A stretch of 64,000 nt of DNA from contig JAGBHU010000008.1 in the NCBI GenBank assembly GCA_017935345.1, forward strand, positions 1 through 64,000, read 5' to 3'. The number at the start of each line of letters is the position of its first letter. Positions within the stretch are counted from its first letter, which is position 1. The stretch comes from Coprococcus sp. Lineage in GTDB: Bacteria; Bacillota; Clostridia; Lachnospirales; Lachnospiraceae. This document shows positions 44,216 through 53,166 of the stretch, one piece after another. The notes below the pieces were generated by a model that was not told where the DNA came from, ran no database searches, and saw only the letters and a list, made by a program, of their open reading frames with translations. The position numbers and the translations under genes were made by a program.

Positions 44216-44647
44216 CTACAGATACGGCCGGATGCTTCTTTCAAGAGATTCTTCCGCAAGGATAACCTTACCAACTAATTTTTTTACCTCAGTATCGGCT
44301 GCGGGATATTGATTGATATATCTATTCAGGGTTTTTATCCCCATATCACAGCCATCTGTTATCAAATCAGCAATATTGGCATCTGCATCTCCTGCCATCA
44401 TCTTAAAATTTGATTTCATTTTTGCCATCATTTTTGCCATAGCAGCAGGCTCTTTGCCCTCATCATTATATCTGCGCAGAAGCTCTCTGGTCTCCCCTTC
44501 CAGCTCCAGATGCTGATCCTTCCCTTCTATCAGAATATTTTTTAATTTTTCATCCTTTGCACTCTCTATGACCTCATCCAGAGATTCGATTCCCATCTTA
44601 ATTCCTGCCTCACACTCTCTAAGCAGCTTGATTGTATCATCATTCAT
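44216..44647 (-). CDS. Helical-bundle protein, DUF2383- or ferritin-like
   Basis: The 143 residues from ATG 44647 (AGGAGG upstream) are nearly all helix: MNDDTIKLLRECEAGIKMGIESLDEVIESAKDEKL, then ILIEGKDQHLELEGETRELLRRYN, NFKMMAGDADANIADLITDGCDMGIKTLNRYINQYP. A four-helix bundle is likely, similar in look to DUF2383/ferritin-like proteins. It lacks an obvious metal-binding Glu-x-x-His pair, so an iron role is not supported. An open frame runs 39 residues upstream with no ribosome site. Confidence 0.65.
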   Translation of the reverse strand: MNDDTIKLLRECEAGIKMGIESLDEVIESAKDEKLKNILIEGKDQHLELEGETRELLRRYNDEGKEPAAMAKMMAKMKSNFKMMAGDADANIADLITDGCDMGIKTLNRYINQYPAADTEVKKLVGKVILAEESLERSIRPYL

Positions 44648-44816
44648 TTCCTGACCTCCTATATCCATCACCAATTCATCTGTAAATCGGCAAATACATT
44701 CATATATAGTCTGTCCTATCGATGTAAAATAATACATTTTATTTATCATAAAAAGAGAAAACACCGTCCTGACACATCCGTCACGTTCTATCAGGTTCTG
44801 CGCTTCTAATCATTGT

Positions 44817-45443
44817 TCAACGATATTCCACAATATCTTTGAACGCTTTTCGTGGTCTTCTATCAGGATGTTCCGCCTTATAGCCTAATGCAATTGCTCC
44901 CACTAACTGTGAATCCGTATGAATATAGTCAGTCAACTCCTTATACGCAAAACAGGTATTTCCAATCCAAAGAGTACCAATATCCATTTGTTCCGCCTTT
45001 AACAGCATATTTTCTATAGATGCACCGATAGAAAGGCTGTCATTTATCTCTGCAAATCTTTCATCCGCATTTAGTTGTCTAAACGGTGATTTCCCGTTTG
45101 TATTAAGCACCATAATAACAACCGGTGCATTTTCCATAATCTTTAACGTATTTTCGGCATCATAAATCCCATGAGCAGATGCAGGTAATCTCGGACATTT
45201 CTTTTCATTTTCTATGCCTGTACGCATCCGGGAAAGTAATTCTTTTTTAGCCATACCACTATATACCAGATACTTCCATGGTTGTCTGTTCTTTGCTGAG
45301 GGTGCAACCCTGCCTGCATCTATGATTTGTTCCAGTATTTTTTGCTCAATCGGTTTTTGTGAAAACCTGCGAATGCTCCGTCTGGAATAAATTGATGATG
45401 CTGTCATACTTTCTACTATATTTTCTTTAGTCATTTTCTTCAT
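44817..45443 (-). CDS. Nitroreductase-family protein
   Basis: The 208-residue flavoprotein has SIYSRRSIRRFSQKPIEQKILEQIIDAGRVAPSAKNRQPWKYLVY near residues 17-61, the FMN-binding head of the family, and the LRVA-type C-terminal LVGAIALGYKAEHPDRRPRKAFKDIV. It likely reduces nitro groups, quinones or flavin substrates using NAD(P)H. The start overlaps the stop of the upstream DUF1848 gene (ATGA), so the two are translationally coupled. An intact paralogue of the broken gene at 29.6 kb. Confidence 0.9.
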   Translation of the reverse strand: MKKMTKENIVESMTASSIYSRRSIRRFSQKPIEQKILEQIIDAGRVAPSAKNRQPWKYLVYSGMAKKELLSRMRTGIENEKKCPRLPASAHGIYDAENTLKIMENAPVVIMVLNTNGKSPFRQLNADERFAEINDSLSIGASIENMLLKAEQMDIGTLWIGNTCFAYKELTDYIHTDSQLVGAIALGYKAEHPDRRPRKAFKDIVEYR

Positions 45444-46357
45444 ACCTTTAAAGATTTCACTCTTCGCTCATTCACTTTATCTTCTTCCGTAATCATACCA
45501 CATAATAACGGAGAAGCCTTATCATATCTGCTGCAATTTTTTATAACAGTATCTCGGCTGTAATTAGCATAACAGTATTTACACCCATTTTTACAGGTGT
45601 TGTAAGTACCAATATCGATGCTTTCTACACATCCGCATGCCGGTCTTTGATTTTTGTCTTTTCCCACAGCTATTTTATATCCGATAATATCCTCTATCAA
45701 CCGCTTATCAATGCAGCAATTATGTGCTATACCACACCTGAATAAATCTATCTTTTCAGCACAGCTTCCTACTGTCATACCGTTAGCGGCTGCCATCTGA
45801 CTAAGCTTTCCTGCAAATTTCTCCAGCATAACTTCAGAAATACTGTAAGCCCCTATTTCTTCCATTACCTTCTTATTTTTCGCATAGATATCCACAAAGC
45901 TTATAACGCATTGATTCGTATATCCCCTGAGTGCTTCTGCGATCTGTCCAAATGCCCTCAAATGATATTCGGGCGTATATTTATTTGTAAATATAATAGG
46001 GTCATATCTCCAGATTACATTTCTACTGCCTATCTTCTCCGATAGTTTTTGAAATATGGGTATCATTTTTTCCTTTTTATGTGGGACACCGCTCTCAATA
46101 TCTTTTCCGTATCCTGTCAACGTAAACTGAAAATAATATTTGTATGACGCCAGTTCATCCAGCCTGCTCATCATCGGCTCCGGATTCTTTGTCCAAAAGA
46201 CAATGCAGTCCACCGCTTGGGGAGATAAATCAATTCTGCTGATTTGATGTACATTCATCGGATTGCGGACACATACAAAGCCCGCTTTTATTCTATTGTA
46301 AAACCATTCCGAATAGTAATTCGGTATATCTGTTCTACGACTTACACTCAGTATCAT
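45440..46357 (-). CDS. DUF1848 protein, Fe-S-like cysteine cluster
   Basis: The 305-residue protein begins MILSVSRRTDIPNYYSEWFYNRI, a DUF1848 hallmark, and has a C-terminal CKNGCKYCYANYS (CxxxCxxC) motif similar to radical SAM cluster sites, with other cysteines (CGVESID-type region, CGIAHNCC). The chemistry is unknown. It is coupled to the nitroreductase gene through a 4-base overlap, which suggests a shared substrate or cofactor. Confidence 0.85.
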   Translation of the reverse strand: MILSVSRRTDIPNYYSEWFYNRIKAGFVCVRNPMNVHQISRIDLSPQAVDCIVFWTKNPEPMMSRLDELASYKYYFQFTLTGYGKDIESGVPHKKEKMIPIFQKLSEKIGSRNVIWRYDPIIFTNKYTPEYHLRAFGQIAEALRGYTNQCVISFVDIYAKNKKVMEEIGAYSISEVMLEKFAGKLSQMAAANGMTVGSCAEKIDLFRCGIAHNCCIDKRLIEDIIGYKIAVGKDKNQRPACGCVESIDIGTYNTCKNGCKYCYANYSRDTVIKNCSRYDKASPLLCGMITEEDKVNERRVKSLKV

Positions 46358-46430
46358 GTTATTATCTTTTATATTCCTCTCTTTCCCTGTTTTTCATATG
46401 ATTCCGGTTAAACTTCTCCTATAAAGCTCA

Positions 46431-46616
46431 CTATATTCCCGTCCGCAAAATGTAATAAAAAAATAGACCCAACACGACCAATGGTATCGCCACAATGATA
46501 GCAGAAACAATAATCTTAACTTTATGTTTCTCACGAATCCCCTGAAACAGCAGAAAAATAAACATCACCCAAACAAATGCTAAAATTTTTCCTGTCAGGC
46601 TTCCCAATGTTCCCAT
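46431..46616 (-). CDS. Small membrane protein, unknown
   Basis: The 61-residue protein has two hydrophobic segments (about 9-27 and 34-55: ILAFVWVMFIFLLFQG and VKIIVSAIIVAIPLVVLGLFFYYI) joined by a basic loop (IREKHKVK). The ATG at 46616 follows GGGGGATTTTG. A promoter lies just upstream, partly inside a hairpin. No family is recognised. It precedes the DUF1848 gene by about 75 bases. Confidence 0.55.
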   Translation of the reverse strand: MGTLGSLTGKILAFVWVMFIFLLFQGIREKHKVKIIVSAIIVAIPLVVLGLFFYYILRTGI

Positions 46617-46691
46617 CAAAATCCCCCTTTGCTATGACACCAAAGCTCGTACCTCGCTAAGTATCCAGTTATCGCTAAGTGTTCATGTAAT

Positions 46692-46719
46692 ACTATAAAT
46701 ATAGTAAATCCGCTTGCAA
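46692..46719 (-). promoter_or_regulatory. Promoter of the small membrane-protein gene
   Basis: TTGCAA (46719-46714) and TATAGT (46697-46692) are 16 bases apart on the minus strand. The -35 box lies within the hairpin at 46706-46734. An ACTATA-AA-TATAGT repeat covers the -10. Confidence 0.5.
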
Positions 46720-46734
46720 GTTGCAAGCGGATTT
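46706..46734. terminator. Hairpin after the ABC permease gene
   Basis: A perfect inverted repeat (AAATCCGCTTGCAA / TTGCAAGCGGATTT) has only a one-base centre. It lies 37 bases after the permease stop. U-runs on either strand are short. Confidence 0.65.
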
Positions 46735-46770
46735 AAGGCTTTTACAATGATATAAATGAATCGAAAAGGG

Positions 46771-49425
46771 TTACTCGCCTTCTCTTAGTCGTTCCACAAT
46801 CGACTTCTTTGCCACGCTTCGATACACCAGTATCGGAATGGCAATACCAACCAAAACAAATAAAGGCAATACACACAAAATTGGTTTCAAATTTGTTTTA
46901 TACGTGCAGAACCATAACATATTTTCGATAACATCCTTTAAAATCGGTTTTGTAAGCAGCAATATAACAACTGCACACAGGATAGAGCCCAATGCATAAA
47001 TGAGTCCCTCTGTTGCCAGCATTTGTTTCAACTGTCTTCCTGTCATTCCTATCGATTGAAGCATTGCAAATTCGCGTTTTCTTACAATAATATTTGTAAG
47101 ATTGACATTCAGGAAGTTTAACACCCCAATCAAGCCTATCACAAAGCTAAGCACAGCGCCCAATATAAGGAACATTCTTTTCAGGGAATTAAGGCTTGCT
47201 GCCCTTGTCTGTCTACTTTCATAATCATAGTCCGTCATTTTATTATTTGTATAATCAGAAATAAATTGCTCCATTTCATCTACCTTTTCATCTGCAACAT
47301 TATAAGCATAATACATCATATTTGCATCAGGCAGATTTGCCTTTAGGTTATCAGAAGAAATAACATACTGATGAAACAAATAATACCGATAACCCATTTT
47401 TTCAGGAATAGTAACTGTCGCACACACCTCGTAATCCACGTCATGGTATGCCACCGACCTCCTCCTGCACGGCTCATCCTCTGCCATGTTCTCCAGTTCA
47501 TCATCCGTATATACATGACCATTCTCAGGATTATACCATTCAAATTTTTCTACATAGCGTATTGTAACATGCTCACCCACTTTCGCCCAATGAGATGCCG
47601 CCTCAACAGTTCCAAAATCATCTGTTTTATAAGCAGCCGCAATATAATTTCCTTCTTCGTGCAGCTTGGAAATATCCCCTTCAATGCAATTTAACTGGTC
47701 AATACAGAAATCATCCATTCCTAAAAGGTCAACATTATCCTCATACCTGCCATCAACCTGATTTTCATTCTCCATCATATAAGCTGCATTTTCATCGGAC
47801 ATACCGTATAAATCATCAGCATAGACATCTCTTGGAACATATTGATATACAATTTCGTCTGCGGCTCCGCAGGCGTAAGCAGCACCTGATTCCGTAACCA
47901 TTCCTGTTTCGTTTATATCTGCCATGGTTTCTTCCGTAATGCACCTGTCTTCACTAAACAAATGTCCGTTTGCCTGAAAATAATTTGCATGAGACACCAT
48001 AAAATCAGCCTTGACATCTTTTAAATATTTGTCCATATCAAATCCGCTTGTTATGGAAAATGTAATATTCAGAAGGAATACAGCCAAGGTCAGGGATAAC
48101 ATTGTCGTTATCGCTTTTGCCTTGTTTCGCATCACATTTGACGCCGCCATCTGAAACATTGATACCCTTCTGTGCTTTCTCGTTTTTGAGCCTGAAAGCT
48201 TCTCTCCTTCCGTATATCGAAGTGCTTCCATCGGCGATACCTTTGAAGCAGTTTTCGCCGGACGCAGGCTGGATATCAGAACAGTAATCAGTGAGAAGGC
48301 TGCTGCAAATATAAATATAAAAGGATTTACAGATACTACCATTACAACACCGCCCAGCTCTTTGATTACCATCGGAGCCAGCATATTTCCTACTCCATAG
48401 CCGATAACCAAGCCAATCGGAATGGCTGCCCCCGATAAAATCATCGATTCGATATAGACCATTTTCCTAATTTGCTTCTTGGTTGTACCTATGGTTTTAA
48501 GCAGTCCATACCGTCTGATATCATTAGCAATTGCAATTCTGAATATACTATTGATAACCAGATATCCCGTAAGCATAATCGTAAACACGATAACCACAAT
48601 TAAAACCATGCCTTGCATATCATCCGAATTAAGATTAGCACGTGCATAGCTGAAATTAAAGCCGCCGCCTATATAATTATCCAACTTAGAATTTTCTGAC
48701 TGATACCCATGTCTTGCCAAAATTTCCTCTGCCTTACTTTCTAAATGGCTGGCATTATCAAGCATATAATACATATCATAAAGCCCTGCATGGTTTCCTT
48801 CTCTTGCATCAGGCTTATAATCCCTGCATATTTCATATGCCATGCTTTTCGATATAAGCACATGGTTTGTCGGGGCCAGTTCGTCCGCTTCCCAATAGCC
48901 CGACAAGAGAAAAGTCTTGGTAACAGGCTCATTATTTACAGAAAATGTCAGTTCAAATTCCGTTCCTATGATCGGCTCTATACCCAGTAACTTTAGTATT
49001 TTTGTATCTGTAGCTGCTTCATTGGTTCCTTCTGTAGGAAGAGAACCTGTCTCCGGTGTCAGATACATCATTTTTGCACAGGTCTCATCGCAATAGCTTA
49101 CCTCTGCCGAAGCTTTATGAAAAGGTGCGTCCTCCGCTATTCCCACTAACATTCGGACACCCTGTTCTTTAATATCCGCATCGTTCTTTAGTTCGTTATA
49201 CTGCTCCTCATTTAATCTCTCAAAATTACCATGTGCATATGTTCCGATTTGATGGAAATTAGCCTCTTGAAATCCGTCTATTATTGATATGGCAATCGTA
49301 AATAATGAGGTAAAGAGAACTGTAGTTAAAATGATTGCTATGATTGCAACAATATTTCTTGTTTTGGATTGTTTCATATTGCGTAAAGCCAATTGGCGAA
49401 TGCATTTTTTATTTGCTACCTTCAT
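46771..49425 (-). CDS. ABC transporter permease, FtsX type
   Basis: The 884-residue protein has TM1 (about 28-50), a large external domain (about 55-260), three FtsX-type segments (about 270-385), another TM near 430-450, a second external domain (about 455-760), and three TMs (about 765-870). Two FtsX modules make an 8-TM permease. RNIVAIIAIILTTVLFTSLFTIAISI and GAVLSFVIGLIGVLNFLNVNLTNIIVRKREFAMLQSIGMTGRQ are visible. Such transporters export or sense peptides, including antimicrobial peptides. It lies next to its ATPase and a two-component system. Confidence 0.9.
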   Translation of the reverse strand: MKVANKKCIRQLALRNMKQSKTRNIVAIIAIILTTVLFTSLFTIAISIIDGFQEANFHQIGTYAHGNFERLNEEQYNELKNDADIKEQGVRMLVGIAEDAPFHKASAEVSYCDETCAKMMYLTPETGSLPTEGTNEAATDTKILKLLGIEPIIGTEFELTFSVNNEPVTKTFLLSGYWEADELAPTNHVLISKSMAYEICRDYKPDAREGNHAGLYDMYYMLDNASHLESKAEEILARHGYQSENSKLDNYIGGGFNFSYARANLNSDDMQGMVLIVVIVFTIMLTGYLVINSIFRIAIANDIRRYGLLKTIGTTKKQIRKMVYIESMILSGAAIPIGLVIGYGVGNMLAPMVIKELGGVVMVVSVNPFIFIFAAAFSLITVLISSLRPAKTASKVSPMEALRYTEGEKLSGSKTRKHRRVSMFQMAASNVMRNKAKAITTMLSLTLAVFLLNITFSITSGFDMDKYLKDVKADFMVSHANYFQANGHLFSEDRCITEETMADINETGMVTESGAAYACGAADEIVYQYVPRDVYADDLYGMSDENAAYMMENENQVDGRYEDNVDLLGMDDFCIDQLNCIEGDISKLHEEGNYIAAAYKTDDFGTVEAASHWAKVGEHVTIRYVEKFEWYNPENGHVYTDDELENMAEDEPCRRRSVAYHDVDYEVCATVTIPEKMGYRYYLFHQYVISSDNLKANLPDANMMYYAYNVADEKVDEMEQFISDYTNNKMTDYDYESRQTRAASLNSLKRMFLILGAVLSFVIGLIGVLNFLNVNLTNIIVRKREFAMLQSIGMTGRQLKQMLATEGLIYALGSILCAVVILLLTKPILKDVIENMLWFCTYKTNLKPILCVLPLFVLVGIAIPILVYRSVAKKSIVERLREGE

Positions 49426-49439
49426 GTAAGCCGCCTCCT

Positions 49440-50102
49440 TTACACAATTCTTCCATCTTCAATTCTGATGATTCGGTTTCCCATCTGCGCAATTTCCTCA
49501 TTGTGGGTAATCATTACAATCGTCTGGGAAAAGCGCTCACCTGTTACCTTCAGCAATCCGATTACATCCTGTGACGTTTTGCTGTCAAGATTACCCGTTG
49601 GTTCATCTGCCAGTATGACCTTCGGCTTGGTCGCCAGTGCTCTTGCAATGGCAACACGCTGTTGCTGACCTCCTGACAAATGATTTGGTAAATAATTCAG
49701 CTTACTTTTTAAGCCCAATATTTCAATAATCTTATCGATATATTCTTTCTCAGGTTCATTGCCATCTAACTGTACCGGCAATATGATATTTTCATATACG
49801 GATAAATTCGAAATAAGGTTGTAATTCTGAAATACAAACCCAATCTTTCGCCTTCTGAATATGGTAAGCTGTTCGTCCTTTAAAGAGAAAATATCCTTTC
49901 CGTCCACAATCACTTTACCCGATGTAGGTGTATCAAGTCCGCCCAGCATATGAAGCAGTGTTGATTTTCCGCTTCCTGATGTTCCGACGATTGAAACAAA
50001 TTCTCCTTTTTGCACCTCCAAATTTATCCCGTCTAAGGCGTGTACCTCATTTTCACCTTTCCCATATACCTTTTTCAAATCTGTTGTTTGTAGTATTGTC
50101 AT
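49440..50102 (-). CDS. ABC transporter ATP-binding protein (MacB/LolD type)
   Basis: The 220-residue ATPase has Walker A (GTSGSGKST), signature LSGGQQQRVAIARAL, Walker B (KVILADEPTGNLD) and the D-loop and H-loop (VMITHNEE). I chose ATG 50102, which has GGGAG upstream; a longer frame up to 50195 would add 31 residues without a site. It is 14 bases before the permease gene, so they form an exporter pair. Confidence 0.92.
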   Translation of the reverse strand: MTILQTTDLKKVYGKGENEVHALDGINLEVQKGEFVSIVGTSGSGKSTLLHMLGGLDTPTSGKVIVDGKDIFSLKDEQLTIFRRRKIGFVFQNYNLISNLSVYENIILPVQLDGNEPEKEYIDKIIEILGLKSKLNYLPNHLSGGQQQRVAIARALATKPKVILADEPTGNLDSKTSQDVIGLLKVTGERFSQTIVMITHNEEIAQMGNRIIRIEDGRIV

Positions 50103-50246
50103 ATCATCATCTCCCATTCTGCAATATATCATCAGCAAAGATATGAACAGATTTTCTGTCTGATAAAGCAAAATCTGCATCATGCCCTTTACCATGATAC
50201 AGATTTTAAAATATAATTCTTTCCAGAATCTTTCCGTATAAAAATA

Positions 50247-50270
50247 AATTCTTTCAGTTTTGAAAGAATT
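50247..50270 (-). terminator. Terminator between kinase and ABC genes
   Basis: A 10-bp stem (AATTCTTTCA / TGAAAGAATT) with a 4-base loop is followed on the minus strand by TTATTTTTAT. It limits readthrough from the histidine kinase into the ABC genes. Confidence 0.7.
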
Positions 50271-50276
50271 GTTGAA

Positions 50277-50321
50277 ATCTGTCTGGCATAAACTGTAGCT
50301 ACAGTTTATACCCAGACAGAT
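50277..50321 (-). other. Long inverted repeat at the end of the kinase gene
   Basis: ATCTGTCTGGCATAAACTGTA and its near-complement, separated by GC, begin 3 bases after the kinase stop. Together with the following hairpin it forms a tandem hairpin structure. It could be a regulator site for the ABC genes or part of the terminator. Confidence 0.55.
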
Positions 50322-50323
50322 GA

Positions 50324-51235
50324 CTAATTTCGCGGCAAATACAGTTGAAATACGGAGCCCTTGCCATATTCGGATTTTACCTTCATGTAACCGTTTTGTT
50401 GCTGCATAATCTCCCTTGCCAGATAGAGACCGATTCCAACACCATCCTCGTTTTTCACATCCGAAGACCGTTTAAATCGTCCGAAGATACTTCCCATTTC
50501 CGATTCACGAATTCCGCGTCCTGTGTCGGAAACTTCTATACAGCAAAACATTTCATAGCTTTTAACACGAATCTGAATACGGCCCGAATCCGTATATTTT
50601 ATTGCATTATCCACAACATTTCCGACTGCTTCCACTGTCCACTTTTCATCAAATACCGCTTCTACATCAGATGGTATGATCTTAAATTTCAAATTTTTTT
50701 GTTCTGCGATTGCTGTATATTGCTGCCCCAGCAAATCTAAAACATTCTGTATCGGATATCCGGCAGGCTCCAGCTTTAAGATTCCTGACTCCAGACGTGA
50801 CATCTTAATCAGTGTTTGTATTAAAAATTCCAGCTTATCCGTCTGTCTATAAAGACGTTCTGCATTATCCGCATCCTCTTCCCGCAAATCTGCTTCTTTC
50901 AGGAGTTCTGCGTACAACTTAATATTTGCAAGCGGCGTCTTTGTCTGATGGGAAATATCAGAGATTAAGTGATGTAACATTTTCTTTTCTTCTTCCACAT
51001 TCTTTGCTGACACTTCCGATGCAGACAGATATTTAGACATGTTACTCTCCACCTCTGACAATAAACTTTCGTTAAAATCCATCTCTGTAAAAACACCATT
51101 GATTGCCTGTTCGAGCATCCGATTTATACGATATAATATTTTTCTTGACTGATAATACTGATATACCGCTGCTATAATGGATACGATTGTTATTACAATG
51201 CATATTAACAATATGATTAAGATTTCTTTGTCCAT
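50324..51235 (-). CDS. Sensor histidine kinase
   Basis: The 303-residue protein has one N-terminal membrane segment (ILLICIVITIVSIIAAVYQ), a short linker, the H-box LISDISHQTKTPLANI (His near residue 95), the N-box VVDNAIKYTDS near 211 and the G1/G2 boxes (DTGRGI, GVGIGLYLAREIM). There is no large extracellular sensor, so it probably senses through the neighbouring transporter, as in Bce-like systems. The start overlaps the response regulator stop by 19 bases. Confidence 0.93.
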   Translation of the reverse strand: MDKEILIILLICIVITIVSIIAAVYQYYQSRKILYRINRMLEQAINGVFTEMDFNESLLSEVESNMSKYLSASEVSAKNVEEEKKMLHHLISDISHQTKTPLANIKLYAELLKEADLREEDADNAERLYRQTDKLEFLIQTLIKMSRLESGILKLEPAGYPIQNVLDLLGQQYTAIAEQKNLKFKIIPSDVEAVFDEKWTVEAVGNVVDNAIKYTDSGRIQIRVKSYEMFCCIEVSDTGRGIRESEMGSIFGRFKRSSDVKNEDGVGIGLYLAREIMQQQNGYMKVKSEYGKGSVFQLYLPRN

Positions 51236-51891
51236 TGATATCCTACTCCGTAAATCGTTTTAATATATTCGCCTGCATCAAGCTTATCACGCAGTCTTTT
51301 TACCGTAACAGACAAGGCATTTTCCACAACGTATTCTGCTCCGTCAGTCCATATTCTGTCGAGCAGCATATCTCTCGTCAAAGTCATACCTGCATTTGCA
51401 GTTAACAGCTTCAAAAGCTTCTGCTCGGTCTTACTAAGTTCAAGCCGTTCGTCTTTCCTGTAAAACTCCATAGTGTCAAAATCAAAAACATAGTCATCAC
51501 AGACAAAGCAGTTTTGGTTATTATGACGGTTTTTCCTGTTCCTGAGCTGTGTCTGAACCCTTGCACGAAGAACAGCAAGGCTGAACGGTTTTGTCACATA
51601 ATCATCCGCACCCTGCTCCAAACCTGAAACGATATCCGACTCCAAATCATTTGCAGTCAGCATAATTACGGCACTGGCATAATTTGATTTAATTTCTGCC
51701 AGTAAAGAAAATCCGTCACCGTCAGGAAGGTTCACATCCAATATTATCAAATCATATTTTGTTTGCGTAAGGAGTTTTCTTGCAGCTTCCATCGTATCAC
51801 AGCTTTCTGCCTTAACATCAGATGTCTGTAATGCACGGCAAAGTCCGATTGCAAGCGAGCTGTCATCCTCAACTATTAAAATTGTCATCAT
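51217..51891 (-). CDS. OmpR-family response regulator
   Basis: The 224-residue protein has the receiver acidic residues DD near 8-9, the phosphorylation site in LIILDVNLPDGDGFSLL (Asp near 53), KPFSLAVLRARVQ near 103, and an OmpR winged helix in the second half (LELSKTEQKLLKLLTANAGMTLTRDMLLDRIW...). It is the partner of the histidine kinase and likely controls the downstream ABC exporter. The proteins overlap by 19 bases, so they are coupled. Confidence 0.93.
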   Translation of the reverse strand: MMTILIVEDDSSLAIGLCRALQTSDVKAESCDTMEAARKLLTQTKYDLIILDVNLPDGDGFSLLAEIKSNYASAVIMLTANDLESDIVSGLEQGADDYVTKPFSLAVLRARVQTQLRNRKNRHNNQNCFVCDDYVFDFDTMEFYRKDERLELSKTEQKLLKLLTANAGMTLTRDMLLDRIWTDGAEYVVENALSVTVKRLRDKLDAGEYIKTIYGVGYQWTKKS

Positions 51892-51966
51892 AAGTCTGCC
51901 TCAACTTTTTATTTTAAAAAAATAATATCATTTTTATCTTTAATTAGGATAGTCGTTTTTTATCGC

Positions 51967-52455
51967 TTACTCTATGTTTTCCTGAATGATATCTGCAGTC
52001 TTTCCTTTTGTTACAGTCAGCAAATCCTGTGGTGAAAGAAAAATCTGCTCTCCCAGTCTGCCTCCACTAATAATAATTTCCTCATGCTCCAATGCACTTT
52101 CATGGATAATGACCGGATATTGCTTCTTCATCCCTATTGGCGTACAGCCTCCTCTGATATATCCCGTAACGCGATTGATATCCTTGACAGGGAGTAGTTC
52201 AACATTTTTCTCTCCTGCCGCCTTCGCCGCCTTCTTTAAATTCAATTCTTTATCCACCGGAAGCACAAATACAAAATAATTTCCGCTTTTTCCTACAGTC
52301 ACAATCGTTTTGAATGACATATCATAGCGCTGTCCTAACTGGTCTGCAATATGAACACCGTCGATAAACTCCTGACACGCATACTGATTGAGCCTGTAAG
52401 GAATTTTACCTCTCTCCAATATTCTCATTGCGTTTGTTTTTGTTTCTTTTCCCAT
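51967..52455 (-). CDS. ybaK: Cys-tRNA(Pro) deacylase YbaK/EbsC
   Basis: The 162-residue protein removes cysteine misacylated on tRNA-Pro. The YbaK fold is shown by KTNAMRILERGKIPYRLNQYACQEF, FKTIVTVGKSGNYFVFVLPVDKELNLKKAAKAAGEKNVELLP and YIRGGCTPIGMKKQYPVIIHESALEHEEIIISGGRLGEQIFLSPQDLL. The Lys in TIVTVG..., His and Gly motifs are typical. Stand-alone trans-editing factor, next to the two-component genes but unrelated in function. Confidence 0.92.
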   Translation of the reverse strand: MGKETKTNAMRILERGKIPYRLNQYACQEFIDGVHIADQLGQRYDMSFKTIVTVGKSGNYFVFVLPVDKELNLKKAAKAAGEKNVELLPVKDINRVTGYIRGGCTPIGMKKQYPVIIHESALEHEEIIISGGRLGEQIFLSPQDLLTVTKGKTADIIQENIE

Positions 52456-52612
52456 TTCTCAATAATCCACCTACTACTGCTCTACGCCGGTATTCCACCA
52501 GACAATTTCTTTATATTACTTAGTAAGTATACCATTTTTCAATGCATAAGGCATCTCTAAAATATTCTTTTTACATTTGCCTTTTCACATCATTCAATGC
52601 AGGGTGGATTTA

Positions 52613-53011
52613 TTATTGCCCAAGTACATTCACCTGTTCCATGTATTCCTGTCCTAACGCCTCCCAATTATCGTCATACCATTGGCTAAAATCAGATAAT
52701 ACATTTTTTGAAGTTACAGATTTTATAATTTTCAACAGCTGTTGTGAATTCTCCTTTACAGAAGCTTCCATATCATTTTCGTCATAACTGGAACGAAACT
52801 TCATTTTTGTTGCCTCTGCAAGAATATCAGCGAAGATATCTTCCCCATCTGCTTTTTTCTTTCTCCACAGAAATTTTCGTTTTTGATTGTTCCATAGATT
52901 TACCGCTATGGCAATAAAATACGATTTTGGATTTTTTACCTCATCAATCTCATTCTTTTCGAAAGCAACTAAAAAAGTCTGCTGATATAAATCCTCTGCA
53001 TCATTTTTATT
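52613..53011 (-). pseudogene. Truncated sigma-70 (ECF) factor remnant
   Basis: The minus frame reads DAEDLYQQTFLVAFEKNEID...NPKSYFIAIAVNLWNNQKRKFLWRKKKADGED, a sigma-70 region 2. Two stop codons (TAA TAA) lie just upstream, so the start and about 60 N-terminal residues are missing. The C-terminal part (from about residue 65, FRSSYDENDMEASV..., then SDFSQWYDDNWEALGQEYM) does not look like region 4. So it is either a decayed gene or a fusion of fragments. A short frame from ATG 52804 has no sigma function on its own. Confidence 0.7.
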
Positions 53012-53071
53012 TTATTATTTTTCCTATCCTTTAACAATAAGAGGGAAATATTATTACAATACAAGCATAAC

Positions 53072-53124
53072 AAAAAGAGATGTTTCCCGAACAGCGATAA
53101 TACCATTCGAAAAACATCTCTTTT
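53072..53124 (-). terminator. Terminator after rpsI
   Basis: On the minus strand AAGAGATGTTT pairs with AAACATCTCTT across about 25 bases and is followed by TTTTTG. It lies 43 bases after the rpsI stop. Confidence 0.75.
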
Positions 53125-53166
53125 ATTTTGAAACCCAACGGATAAACCATTCCTTGGATTTCCAGA

